Translations under genes and position numbers: made by a program
Shown here: positions 36,386 to 43,963 of the stretch, piece after piece
Layout of the letters: every line of letters starts with the position of its first letter
Numbering within the stretch: the first letter of the stretch is position 1
The notes under the pieces: generated by a model
The model's input: the letters and a program-made list of their open reading frames with translations, nothing else
Database searches by the model: none
Told to the model about the DNA's origin: nothing
Source of the DNA: CAIYRG01 sp963747255
GTDB taxonomy: Bacteria; Pseudomonadota; Alphaproteobacteria; Micropepsales; Micropepsaceae
Direction of reading: 5' to 3'
Assembly: GCA_963747255.1 (NCBI GenBank)
Contig: CAVVEG010000022.1
Span: 58,077 to 122,076, forward strand
Length of the DNA stretch: 64,000 nt

Positions 36386-36412
36386 GGAGGCGCTCTAACT
36401 CATTTGGATTGC
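36386..36412. repeat. Partial copy of the interspersed palindromic repeat
   Basis: GCGCTCTAACTC followed by ATTTGG matches the right arm of the palindromic repeat at 13181-13220 (CGCTCTAACTCGTTTGG). The left arm is not present, so this is a half copy. Confidence 0.4.
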
Positions 36413-36554
36413 CGCATTTTCTTTGCCGAAGTGGCAGCCACCTCGGCGGAAAATGCTCCAAGGGGTGGCTCCGGAGCGGGGACCCGACGCCGCATGGCCA
36501 TCCGCGAAATCGCCCGATATAGAAGTCCGCCTCGATTGGTTGCCCGGGTGGATC

Positions 36555-37515
36555 ATGAAGCACGCTTTGGTCTTTTTTGTCCTTGCCCTGATGTTTCCGG
36601 CGGCTGCGGCCGAAAATCAGCCCTTCTGGGCGTTCTTTTCGCCCGATCCGAAATCAGCCTCCCGCTGCGGCGGAAAGCGCCGGCCCCAAACAGGTTCCAG
36701 GCAGCAGGCGCAGTTACACAATGGCGCAGATCGACGATCTGAAGAATCCGCCGGACTGGTTTCCCGACGAACATCCGCCGATGCCGGGTGTGGTGGCCCA
36801 TGGCGGTCCCGGAATGGTGCTTGGCTGCGCGTCCTGTCATCTGGCATCGGGTATGGGACATCCGGAATCGGCCAGTCTGGCCGGCCTGAAGCCGGCCTAT
36901 ATGCAGCGGCAATTGGCGGATTTCAAAAGCGGCGCGCGCCGCAACGCGATTGTGGTGGACGGCAAGCCGCAGATGAACGCGGCGCAGTATATGGTCAATG
37001 TCGCGCAGGGTCTTTCGGACGCCGATGCAAAAGCGGCAAGCCTCTGGTTTTCGCGCCTGAAGCCGCAGCGGAACTGGGTGAAGGTTGTAGAAGCCGCGAA
37101 TGTTCCCAAATCCTATATCACGCGCGGCTTCATGCGGGTTGCTGTGTCCGGCGGCGGAACCGAGCCGAGCGGAAACCGGATCATCGAGTTGCCTCAGGAT
37201 GTGAATCGGCAGGTGCTGCGCGATCCGCATAGCGGAACGATTGCCTATGTTCCTCCAGGCGCAATCGCACGCGGACGCGCGCTTGCCACCACGGGACGCG
37301 CCTGTGAAACCTGTCACGGCACGGATTTAACCGGAGTTGCCGATGTGCCTTCGATCGCCGGCCGGTCGCCGACATATATTTTCCGTCAGCTTTACAGTTT
37401 CAGGAGCGGAGCCAGAGCCGGTGCGGCATCGATGCCGATGCAGGGCGTGACAGCGGGCTTTAGCGAGGCGGATATGGTGTCGCTCGCGGCCTATGTGGCA
37501 TCCCTGCCGAATTGA
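36555..37515 (+). pseudogene. Dihaem cytochrome c, split by one frameshift
   Basis: The signal peptide is encoded in one frame (ATG 36555, KHALVFFVLALMFPAAAAEN) and the mature protein in the next (continuous through 37515). Removing one base near 36657 joins PFWAFFSPDPKS to PPAAAESAGPKQVPGS, giving a normal exported protein of about 319 residues. Haem motifs CASCH and CETCH are both present, each followed by conserved text (LASGMGHPESASLAGL; GTDLTGVADVPSIAGRSP). Members carry electrons in the periplasm, often with alcohol or aldehyde dehydrogenases. As written, the second part would lack a signal if translated from ATG 36721. An assembly indel is as likely as true inactivation. Confidence 0.85.
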
Positions 37516-37874
37516 GGGACCGGTGTCATTTCTCACGTGCTGGTGATGGAACAGGGTACGAACGTACTCCTGTAGTGCCTTATCCATAGCTTGACCTGCG
37601 ACGCCCCGCTTTGGGCGCGACGCATTTTCGCGCTGAGTGGCAGCCGCCCTGAACGGGTCGAGGCTTGCTTCTGCGGAAAATGCACCTGGCGCCGGAGACA
37701 ATCACATGATGCATTTTTTGCACGACGCGGAAATTGCGCATCGGGCACCCGGACGCATTTTTCCCCGATGCCGATGGCAAGACCCGCAACAATATTTCCG
37801 CCTTTCAAGAGACCTTCAAGCATAACCCGCAAGCGTGTGCGAAGCTGACCTTTGAAAGGGTTTCTATTTTCGCA
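37516..37874. other. Intergenic region with no recognised gene
   Basis: Frames on both strands cross this stretch but none has a convincing start or family match. The frame leading into DUF445 is open upstream from 37734 but is not conserved there. Confidence 0.4.
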
Positions 37875-39140
37875 ATGGCAATTCCCGGACCGACAATCGC
37901 CTCAACGGAGGAAAGGCGGCGCGCACTGGCCCGGCAACGGCGTCTGGCGACGGGTTTGCTGCTGGGCGCCATGGCGATTTTCGCCGGCACGCAATTCCTG
38001 CCGCATATATTCGCCGTCCGGCTGGTCTCGGCGGCGGCGGAGGCCGCGCTGGTGGGCGGTTTTGCCGACTGGTTCGCGGTGACGGCGTTGTTCCGGCATC
38101 CGCTCGGACTGCCCATTCCGCACACCGCGCTGATCCGTACACAGAAGGACCGCATCGGGCGGTCGCTGGGGAATTTCGTCCGGGACCGCTTTCTCGATCC
38201 GGAGCTGGTGCTGCGCCGCCTGCGGGCCGAAAATCGCGCGCTGCAACTGGCATCCTGGCTCGACAGCGAAGCCGCCGCGCAGTTCGCGGGTGAGCGGGCC
38301 ATTTCTCTGCTTCCGGTGCTGCTGAAGAGCGCCGATGACGAAGCCGTTCTGGCGTTCATCGCCCGGCTTGCGCGTGAGGGGGTACGCCGCATTGACGTGG
38401 CTCCGCTGGCGAATGCGGCCATCACAAGGCTGGTTGAATGTGGCCGGCACATGGAGCTGGTGGACGCCCTCAGCAGACTGGCCCAGCCTGCGCTGGTGGG
38501 CCTGAAGCAGACCATCGTTGAAAAAGTCGGCGAACAAACGGGGCGGTTCTTTCCCAAATATTTTGACCGCAAGATCGGCAAAGCCATCGTGCGCGGCACG
38601 AGATCCTGGCTTCAGGAAATCCGGCGGACGGATTCCGCCGAAAGGGAGGCGCTGGACGCATGGCTCAGGCGCGTGCTGGCGCGATTGCGATCCTCGGGCA
38701 ATTATGCCGGCCTGATCGATGAAGCGCGCACCGCCATCCTTGCCAATCCGGCGCTGCATCAGGTTCTGGAGGCGGTCTGGGAAGAGCTCAAGCGCGAACT
38801 GGCAAGCGATCTGAAACGGGAGCATCCGCGTACGGCGGCCATGGCTGCACGGATCGTCCGCATCTCGGGCGCGCTGCTGAAAGATAATCCCCTGTTGCAG
38901 GATTATGTGAATGCCGGCATCGAGCGGCTGGTCGTGGATTATATTTCACCCTGGCGTGAGCAGATCAGCGACTTCATTGCCGAGATCGTGGCCGGCTGGG
39001 ACGCAAAAACCGTTTCTGATCTGATCGAACTGGAAGTTGGCCGCGAACTGCAATTTGTACGGATTAACGGCACCGTGATCGGGGCGCTGATCGGTATGGC
39101 CCTGTTCCTGATATCGGCCTTAGTGCTGCCGCAACGGTAA
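37875..39140 (+). CDS. DUF445-family membrane protein
   Basis: A 421-residue protein with one hydrophobic helix near the N-terminus (GLLLGAMAIFAGTQFLP), the signature VRLVSAAAEAALVGGFADWFAVTALFRHPLGLPIPHTALI, a long mostly helical middle, and a C-terminal segment with IGALIGMALFLISALVL as a final helix. The central motif GGFADWFAVTALFRHP is diagnostic for DUF445 (YheB/YjiN-type). Role unknown. ATG 37875 is chosen; the frame extends upstream to 37734 without similarity. Monocistronic. Confidence 0.88.
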   Translation: MAIPGPTIASTEERRRALARQRRLATGLLLGAMAIFAGTQFLPHIFAVRLVSAAAEAALVGGFADWFAVTALFRHPLGLPIPHTALIRTQKDRIGRSLGNFVRDRFLDPELVLRRLRAENRALQLASWLDSEAAAQFAGERAISLLPVLLKSADDEAVLAFIARLAREGVRRIDVAPLANAAITRLVECGRHMELVDALSRLAQPALVGLKQTIVEKVGEQTGRFFPKYFDRKIGKAIVRGTRSWLQEIRRTDSAEREALDAWLRRVLARLRSSGNYAGLIDEARTAILANPALHQVLEAVWEELKRELASDLKREHPRTAAMAARIVRISGALLKDNPLLQDYVNAGIERLVVDYISPWREQISDFIAEIVAGWDAKTVSDLIELEVGRELQFVRINGTVIGALIGMALFLISALVLPQR

Positions 39141-39315
39141 ATTGCGCAAAAATAATTTTTCGGCAGAGCAATCGGAAAACGCAGGAAATGCGCGGTTTTT
39201 CGCCGCGATGAACCGGCGATGAACGGCCTGTACATGCAGCCTGAAGCCGTGATGCCCATATTGATCAAGAGGTAATGGCGCGGCGTAACTGCGCCCAAAC
39301 GGAAGGAAAGGTGTC

Positions 39316-39711
39316 ATGAGAACGATAGCGAAGGTGGCAATCGGCGCCCTTATGGCTTGCGGTGCTGCGGTTGCTGTTGCGGCGCCTGCCGCCGCACAAG
39401 TGAGTTTTGGAGTGGGAATTGGCGGACCGGTTGCGCCGGTGGTCCCGGCCTATTCCTGCTATGATGCGTACGGCAATTACGTCTACTCGTATCCGTACTG
39501 CACCGCTTACGCGGCGCCCGCCTATGCTTATGCTCCCCCTGTTGAGCCCTATTTCGGAATTGGAATAGGCGGCGGTTGGGGCGGCGGTTGGGGATGGGGC
39601 GGTGGTCATCGTGACTTTGACCGTGGATTCCACGGTGGCTTTGGACACGGCGGTGGTTTCGGACATGGCGGGTTTGCGATGGGCCATGGCGGCGGGCATC
39701 ACCGCGGATAA
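39316..39711 (+). CDS. Secreted glycine/tyrosine/histidine-rich small protein
   Basis: A 131-residue exported protein: signal ending near APAAAQVS, then a Tyr/Pro/Ala-rich middle (YSCYDAYGNYVYSYPYC) and a Gly/His/Phe-rich tail with repeats of GHGGGF. GGAAGGAAAGG precedes the ATG. Low complexity suggests a structural or surface role, possibly metal binding through the histidines. A clear terminator follows, so it is a single-gene unit likely to be well expressed. Confidence 0.8.
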   Translation: MRTIAKVAIGALMACGAAVAVAAPAAAQVSFGVGIGGPVAPVVPAYSCYDAYGNYVYSYPYCTAYAAPAYAYAPPVEPYFGIGIGGGWGGGWGWGGGHRDFDRGFHGGFGHGGGFGHGGFAMGHGGGHHRG

Positions 39712-39738
39712 CCGCGAAAGACTGTGAGCGCAATGGGA

Positions 39739-39768
39739 ACGCGGCTGTCGTGCAGCCGCGTTTTCCTT
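39739..39768 (+). terminator. Rho-independent terminator of the Gly-rich protein gene
   Basis: A 9-bp perfect stem (ACGCGGCTG with CAGCCGCGT), a 5-base loop, then TTTCCTTT. It is 28 bases past the stop at 39711. Confidence 0.85.
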
Positions 39769-39780
39769 TGCGCCTTTTGA

Positions 39781-39945
39781 CATGTATCGTTCCCGCTGCT
39801 GCGATGGACCATGCAGGACAACTTCACGGCTTGCGACGCATGCTATTTGGTGCTTGCCGGGATTCCTGATGCCACGCTGCTGACCCGCGACCGGCGTCTT
39901 GCGGCCGCGGCCAGGCACACTACACGCGGGGTGGCCCTGGTTTGA
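39781..39945 (+). pseudogene. Remnant of a VapC-type PIN-domain toxin (C-terminal end)
   Basis: This 54-codon open stretch has no start codon; it is preceded directly by an in-frame stop. It reads FPLLRWTMQDNFTACDACYL then VLAGIPDATLLTRDRRLAAAA and ends at TGA 39945. That is the C-terminal third of a VapC ribonuclease, including the DNFTAYDA-like helix (here with Cys for Tyr) and the TRDRRLA motif with the last acidic residue of the active site. No antitoxin or N-terminal half is visible upstream; the terminator at 39739 is immediately adjacent. A relic of a deleted toxin-antitoxin pair. Confidence 0.7.
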
Positions 39946-39985
39946 TTGCACGGCGGCCCGCGTCGCTCCGACGGCCGCCGATCGG

Positions 39986-40450
39986 TCAGGGCGTGGAAAT
40001 CCAGGCATTGGCGGCGTTCTCGTCCGAAAAGATACGTACGTGGCGGCCGATATTGGGATCGATCTCGGCAAGCGCCTTCCAGACGCGCAACACGCTGGCG
40101 TTTGGCGAATTGGAAGTCACAAAAGCGGATTTCACATTGCCATCCGGAAAGGCTTTCATCCAGGCTTTGAGATGCGCGTGGATACGCCTCAACGCGTCGA
40201 TGCCGATCAGATCCAGGGAGGCACTGTCGGCAAGAATCGTAATCGCGTTTCGGTGGAGGGCTATTCCCGCAGTGGCGCGAATTATACGGTCGACGGCATC
40301 CGTGACTTCCCGCTCGGTCACCGAGCCTGTCACCTGCGCCCGAACGATTCCGTCCGGAGTATCGAGACGATATTCGAGCGGCACGGCACTACCCCCAAGA
40401 CCGATATTCCTTCTTTTCGCGCTCATCCGCAACAAACCGGATTTTGCCAT
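39986..40450 (-). CDS. STAS/SpoIIAA-like domain protein
   Basis: A 154-residue soluble protein with a SpoIIAA-like (STAS) pattern: VPLEYRLDTPDGIVRAQVTG, VTEREVTDAVDRII, AITILADSASLDLIGIDALRRIHAHLKAW, and a C-terminal FSDENAANAW typical of these STAS-like stress proteins. It has no catalytic residue and probably mediates protein-protein contacts. The start may be at residue 9 (MSAKRRN). No partner sigma-factor regulator is adjacent. Confidence 0.65.
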   Translation of the reverse strand: MAKSGLLRMSAKRRNIGLGGSAVPLEYRLDTPDGIVRAQVTGSVTEREVTDAVDRIIRATAGIALHRNAITILADSASLDLIGIDALRRIHAHLKAWMKAFPDGNVKSAFVTSNSPNASVLRVWKALAEIDPNIGRHVRIFSDENAANAWISTP

Positions 40451-40567
40451 GGGGTTTGCAGGTGAACCGGAGATGAATCGGCGCTTCAGCTTAAGTTAAT
40501 CAAGCCGGGCTTACGTTTCCCACACCTTGCGCATGGTGCCAGGGGGAGTGAGAGACGGGAGTGCGGA

Positions 40568-40825
40568 ATGTATACGAGACGTTCGGCTTCGATAGCGTCG
40601 GTTGCCGCGATTGCGGGATTGTGCATGACGGCTGGCAATGTCGCGCTCGCCGAGGGCAGGGGGAGACATCCCAGCATCCGGCGCGCTCTGAATGCGCTTC
40701 GCGCGGCAAGGAGCGATCTCGAGCACGCGGATCATGATTTTGGCGGCCATCGGGTTGAAGCGATGGAAGCCATAGACCGGGCGGTCGAGCAGTTGCAGGT
40801 GGCGCTGCAATTCGACGTGCGTTGA
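40568..40825 (+). CDS. Small secreted helical protein
   Basis: An 85-residue protein with a signal (cleavage near NVALAEG) and a conserved-looking helical core: IRRALNALRAARSDLEHADHDFGGHRVEAMEAI then DRAVEQLQVAL. The DLEHADHDFGGHR segment recurs in short exported proteins of many Proteobacteria and may bind a ligand or metal through the His/Asp cluster. CGGGAG lies upstream of the ATG. Its stop abuts the stop of the convergent gene. Function unknown. Confidence 0.75.
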   Translation: MYTRRSASIASVAAIAGLCMTAGNVALAEGRGRHPSIRRALNALRAARSDLEHADHDFGGHRVEAMEAIDRAVEQLQVALQFDVR

Positions 40826-41419
40826 TCAGGGCCCGGCGGGGCCGAGGATTCGGCCACCGAGATTCTGCAGTGAGCGCGCCGGGTCGGGCCCGAACCGCCG
40901 GAGCCGCGGACTTCCGGTGAAGCGCAGCGACTGCTGGAACCGGATCATCTGCGCCGAGAGCGCCTGGAAATCCGAAGCCGGCGCCGCTGCCTGAATCACG
41001 TAGAGCCGATCATTGCGGAAAAACACGGCAGCCACGATGCTGTTGCCGTCCGGCGAAGTGATTTCCAGATCGCGGCCCCAGTTGCCCTGCACTTCGGCGG
41101 CCGTATCGAGTTTGACTTCGCCGTTTGCGCACAGGCTGTAGGCGGCGCGGGCGACCGCGGTCGGGCCATCCATTCGCACGGACAGGAGATCGAAGACGGT
41201 GACCTGAAAATTCGCCGCATCGAGGGCAGCGCTATACACCGATTCCGAGACCGCGGTTCCGTCTGGAGTTCGTAGCGGGAAAGCCACCACGGCCGGAGCG
41301 CCCGGAAACGACACCGCGAATTGCTGGTCGGCATAGACATATTCCCGCCACTCCGGCTGCGCGTATGCCGTGCGCGCCAGCAGGACGAGAGCCGTTGCTG
41401 CGATAAGTCGCCGTCTCAT
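40826..41419 (-). CDS. Exported protein of unknown function
   Basis: A 197-residue protein with a signal peptide (cleavage near TAYAQPEW). The mature part starts WREYVYADQQFAVSFPGAPAVV, a pattern found in many short exported proteins of Alphaproteobacteria in which a beta-rich domain follows FAVSFPG. It contains one Cys. No enzymatic motif is seen. It is convergent with the preceding small secreted protein with no gap between stop codons, and divergent from the paralog copy 4 gene. Confidence 0.75.
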   Translation of the reverse strand: MRRRLIAATALVLLARTAYAQPEWREYVYADQQFAVSFPGAPAVVAFPLRTPDGTAVSESVYSAALDAANFQVTVFDLLSVRMDGPTAVARAAYSLCANGEVKLDTAAEVQGNWGRDLEITSPDGNSIVAAVFFRNDRLYVIQAAAPASDFQALSAQMIRFQQSLRFTGSPRLRRFGPDPARSLQNLGGRILGPAGP

Positions 41420-41523
41420 GCGCGAATTTTAGCATCATAGACCTGCTATGGACATGATGACGAAATGCAAGGATGCTTGCGGGCGATGGCCGGCGATGCA
41501 GTGCCGGGGCAGGGGAAACAAGG

Positions 41524-42429
41524 ATGTCGAAACCGGCAGCGATCATTGGGACAGGGTTTGGGGCGTGGATGCTCCTGAATGGCGCCGGCATTGCCGCACC
41601 CGCCGGAGCGCCGCCCGATTTTGCGCCCAATCCGTCGGTCAGTTGGGCCGCGACTCCCGGGTCATTCCTCCGGCCGCCTTCCGGTCCCGGGCCGGTTCCT
41701 CCGCTCGATGTCAGGCACAGTTCTTCGAATGCGGGCTTTTTCGAGAAGGGCACGCAACCCATTTTCGAAATGGGCGATCCCGACGCCCCGATCCTGCAAC
41801 CCTGGGCAAGGGAGCAGGTGCGCGCGCGAAACGAGGCGATTTTGGCGGGGAAGCCCGGCTTCACGCGTCAAGCCAGTTGCTGGCCCAATGGCACACCGGC
41901 CTTTCTGCTGTACCCGCAGCAGCCGGTCTTTTTCGTTCAGTCGCCGAAAGAGGTGGTGATGATCTGGCAGGGCGATCATCAGGTTCGCCATGTTTATCTG
42001 GACACGCCGCATTCGAATAATCCCCGGCCGTCATGGTACGGAGAATCGGTCGGGCATTACGAAGGCGACACGCTGGTGGTCGACACGATCGGGATTTCGG
42101 ACCGGACGCTGGTGGACAATTTCGCGACACCGCACACCGGACAGCTGCATACCATCGAACGATACCGCATGTCGGATGACGGAAGGCGCCTGGAAGTCAG
42201 CCTGCATGTCGAGGACCCGGGCGCATTCACGACGCCGTGGGATGCCGTGCAGCGCTACCGCCGGGTTGAGCCGCGTGTGGCGGAACCGCCGAAACGCGCG
42301 GATGATTTTCTGTCCGCGGCCGGCGTTGCGGGTCCGATGCTGGAGTCGAGCTGCGCGGAAAATCCGCACGGTCTGTTCGATGCGCCGGGGACGCTGCCGA
42401 TCCCAAGCGCGGACCGGGCCGACTTCTGA
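41524..42429 (+). CDS. Secreted protein of the GHYEGDTLVVDTIG family (copy 4)
   Basis: A 301-residue exported protein; signal ends near GIAAPAG. Modules match copy 3 closely: PPDFAPNPSVSW, PPSGPGPV, DAPILQPWAREQVRARNE, ASCWPNGTPAFLL, FVQSPKEVVMIWQGDHQVRH, ESVGHYEGDTLVVDTIG, TPHTGQLHTIERYR, VEDPGAFTTPWDAVQRYRR and SCAEN followed by DRADF at the C-terminus. ATG 41524 lies after AAGG and starts the signal; an ATG 17 codons upstream is less likely. The short repeat R1 of the HigBA region begins 55 bases after its stop. Confidence 0.8.
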   Translation: MSKPAAIIGTGFGAWMLLNGAGIAAPAGAPPDFAPNPSVSWAATPGSFLRPPSGPGPVPPLDVRHSSSNAGFFEKGTQPIFEMGDPDAPILQPWAREQVRARNEAILAGKPGFTRQASCWPNGTPAFLLYPQQPVFFVQSPKEVVMIWQGDHQVRHVYLDTPHSNNPRPSWYGESVGHYEGDTLVVDTIGISDRTLVDNFATPHTGQLHTIERYRMSDDGRRLEVSLHVEDPGAFTTPWDAVQRYRRVEPRVAEPPKRADDFLSAAGVAGPMLESSCAENPHGLFDAPGTLPIPSADRADF

Positions 42430-42483
42430 ACAATCATCCGTTGGCCTAAGTCATTCTGTCGAGCGCAGGAATGGATTTGGCGG

Positions 42484-42526
42484 CCACGAACGATGACGAT
42501 GAGCACTATGTCTACGCCATAGCCCT
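42484..42526. repeat. 43-bp direct repeat, left copy, flanking HigBA
   Basis: Matches 43333-43375 at 41 of 43 positions; the shared 3' part runs GATGAGCACTATGTCTACGC then CATAGCCCT. The left copy is in frame with a short run ending DDDEHYVYAIAL and a stop, so it may be the end of a lost reading frame. See the right copy. Confidence 0.8.
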
Positions 42527-42625
42527 CTAAAATCTGCAAGCAACCGGGAGGGCGCGCCCTCCTCGATCACCTGCCGCGTAGTCCGTATCGTGTAACTTGA
42601 CACCGAACGTGCGCCCGGGCTAGGC

Positions 42626-42922
42626 ATGTCCATGAAGATCAGGAACGTGAACCACAAAGGATTGCGGCAATTCATCGAAAACGATGATGCAAGGGCGCTT
42701 GAGCCTGCTGTCATCGCCAAAATTCGACGCATGGTCTCCTTCCTCCAAGACATGGAGAAAGAAGACGAGTTGCGCACGGTTCCGAGCTGGAAGGCGCATC
42801 TGCTGACCGGCAACCGTAAAGGTACGTGGAGTCTGTTCGTGACGAAGAACTGGCGGATAACGTTTCGGATCGACCAGGACGAAATCGAGATCGTCGACCT
42901 TGACTATGAAGATTACCACTAG
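42626..42922 (+). CDS. higB: HigB-type toxin (RelE superfamily)
   Basis: A 98-residue ribosome-dependent mRNA endonuclease toxin. The family pattern is clear: GLRQFIENDDAR near the start, the central RRMVSFLQDMEKEDELRTVP, WKAHLLTGNRKGTWSLFVTKNWRITFRI, and the final DLDYEDYH. The WRITFRI and DYEDYH segments carry the residues of the RNA-cutting fold. It is followed 10 bases later by its antitoxin gene; toxin-first order is typical for HigBA. The pair is bracketed by a 43-bp direct repeat. Confidence 0.93.
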   Translation: MSMKIRNVNHKGLRQFIENDDARALEPAVIAKIRRMVSFLQDMEKEDELRTVPSWKAHLLTGNRKGTWSLFVTKNWRITFRIDQDEIEIVDLDYEDYH

Positions 42923-42932
42923 GAGTCGGCCA

Positions 42933-43265
42933 ATGAGCGCAATCGCCGGAATCCGCTTGAAGAACCCGGCCCATCCCGGAGGCTTCATCAAGCATGAAAT
43001 CATCCAGCCGCTGGGCCTCTCGGTGACGGGTGCTGCGGAAGTGCTGGGCGTGACGAGGGCGACGCTTTCGACGCTCCTTAATGAGCGCGCCCACCTGTCG
43101 CCAGAAATGGCGCTGCGCGTCGAAAAGGCATTTGGTGTGTCGATGGACACCCTCATGCGGATGCAGAACAGCTACGACATTGCCCAAACCCGCAAACGCG
43201 AAGGAGAAATCAAGGTTACGCCATTTAACAGGAAGGCTCACACCAAGCATCCGGAGACGACCTGA
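42933..43265 (+). CDS. higA: HigA-type antitoxin (XRE-family)
   Basis: A 110-residue helix-turn-helix antitoxin that neutralises HigB and represses the operon. The HTH is visible in PLGLSVTGAAEVLGVTRATL then STLLNERAHLSPEMALRVEKAFGVSMDTLMRMQ. The N-terminal IRLKNPAHPGGFIKHEII is the standard HigA start. ATG 42933 follows GGAG with good spacing; the frame continues 11 codons upstream into the end of higB but that is not used. Confidence 0.93.
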   Translation: MSAIAGIRLKNPAHPGGFIKHEIIQPLGLSVTGAAEVLGVTRATLSTLLNERAHLSPEMALRVEKAFGVSMDTLMRMQNSYDIAQTRKREGEIKVTPFNRKAHTKHPETT

Positions 43266-43332
43266 GCATCGTTGCGGGGAACCGTGGGATAGCGTTTCGC
43301 AGAATGGCGGGAAATCGGCGGCAAATGGCGGG

Positions 43333-43375
43333 CCACGACCGATGATGATGAGCACTATGTCTACGCCATAGCCCT
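43333..43375. repeat. 43-bp direct repeat, right copy, flanking HigBA
   Basis: Right-hand partner of 42484-42526, same orientation, 849 bp apart, two mismatches. The repeat pair encloses exactly the HigBA pair and short flanks, as expected if the module arrived by, or could leave by, recombination between the repeats. No transposase is present. Confidence 0.8.
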
Positions 43376-43509
43376 ATGACGAGATGAACTTTCAGGCGAA
43401 GCCCCTGTCAGTCAAGCCGCGATTTACGGCTACAACACCACCCAACAACGTGGGACAAGGTTCAAGATCGGCTAACGCGGATCAGAGAGTGCCCCGAAAG
43501 AAACAGTGG

Positions 43510-43899
43510 ATGCCAACATCTCGCGCGCCCAGTCCGGCGCAGCCGGACGAGGCGGAGAAGCGGGCGATCATCGGGGCTTGTGAAGCCTTCATTCACGACG
43601 TCTTGAAACCGCGCTTCCTACCGGAGATTAGGCCGACGGAATGGAACTACGTGATCGACATCCACGGCGCGTGGGCGGCGGGACGATATCGTTTTATGCA
43701 ACGCTACAGATCGGGCATGAAACACAATCACGGCGATGAGTTCGATGCGCCTTTCGCCCGCATCGATCGCATGGGACGGGACCGTTTCAATATCTACTGG
43801 ATGCGGCACACGGGGAGATGGTGGCTGCTCCATACCGGCGTGACGCTTGTCGAGGCACTTCGAATCCTCGAAACTGACGGAGTCCTGCATCCGGTCTGA
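43510..43899 (+). CDS. Hypothetical protein (DUF3024-like)
   Basis: A 129-residue soluble protein. The C-terminal half, with DRFNIYWMRHTGRWWLLH, resembles the end of DUF3024 proteins, and the middle has YVIDIHGAWAAGRYRFMQRYRSG. It is basic and rich in Arg and Trp. The start is uncertain: ATG 43510 gives a compact protein, GTG 43489 and ATG 43384 are alternatives, the latter adding a low-complexity Pro/Gln/Ser stretch right after the 43-bp repeat. Function unknown; it lies between HigBA and a second unknown gene. Confidence 0.55.
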   Translation: MPTSRAPSPAQPDEAEKRAIIGACEAFIHDVLKPRFLPEIRPTEWNYVIDIHGAWAAGRYRFMQRYRSGMKHNHGDEFDAPFARIDRMGRDRFNIYWMRHTGRWWLLHTGVTLVEALRILETDGVLHPV

Positions 43900-43963
43900 C
43901 CCCTGCGCCCGGCGGCCCGCCGGAGCCATTTTCGTTCCCGACATAGCCACGGTGGCTGCAGCC

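Noticed and set aside
42933..43265. Possible phage repressor identity for the XRE protein
   Set aside because: The HigA-type N-terminus and its position directly after HigB make an antitoxin much more likely; no other phage genes are present.
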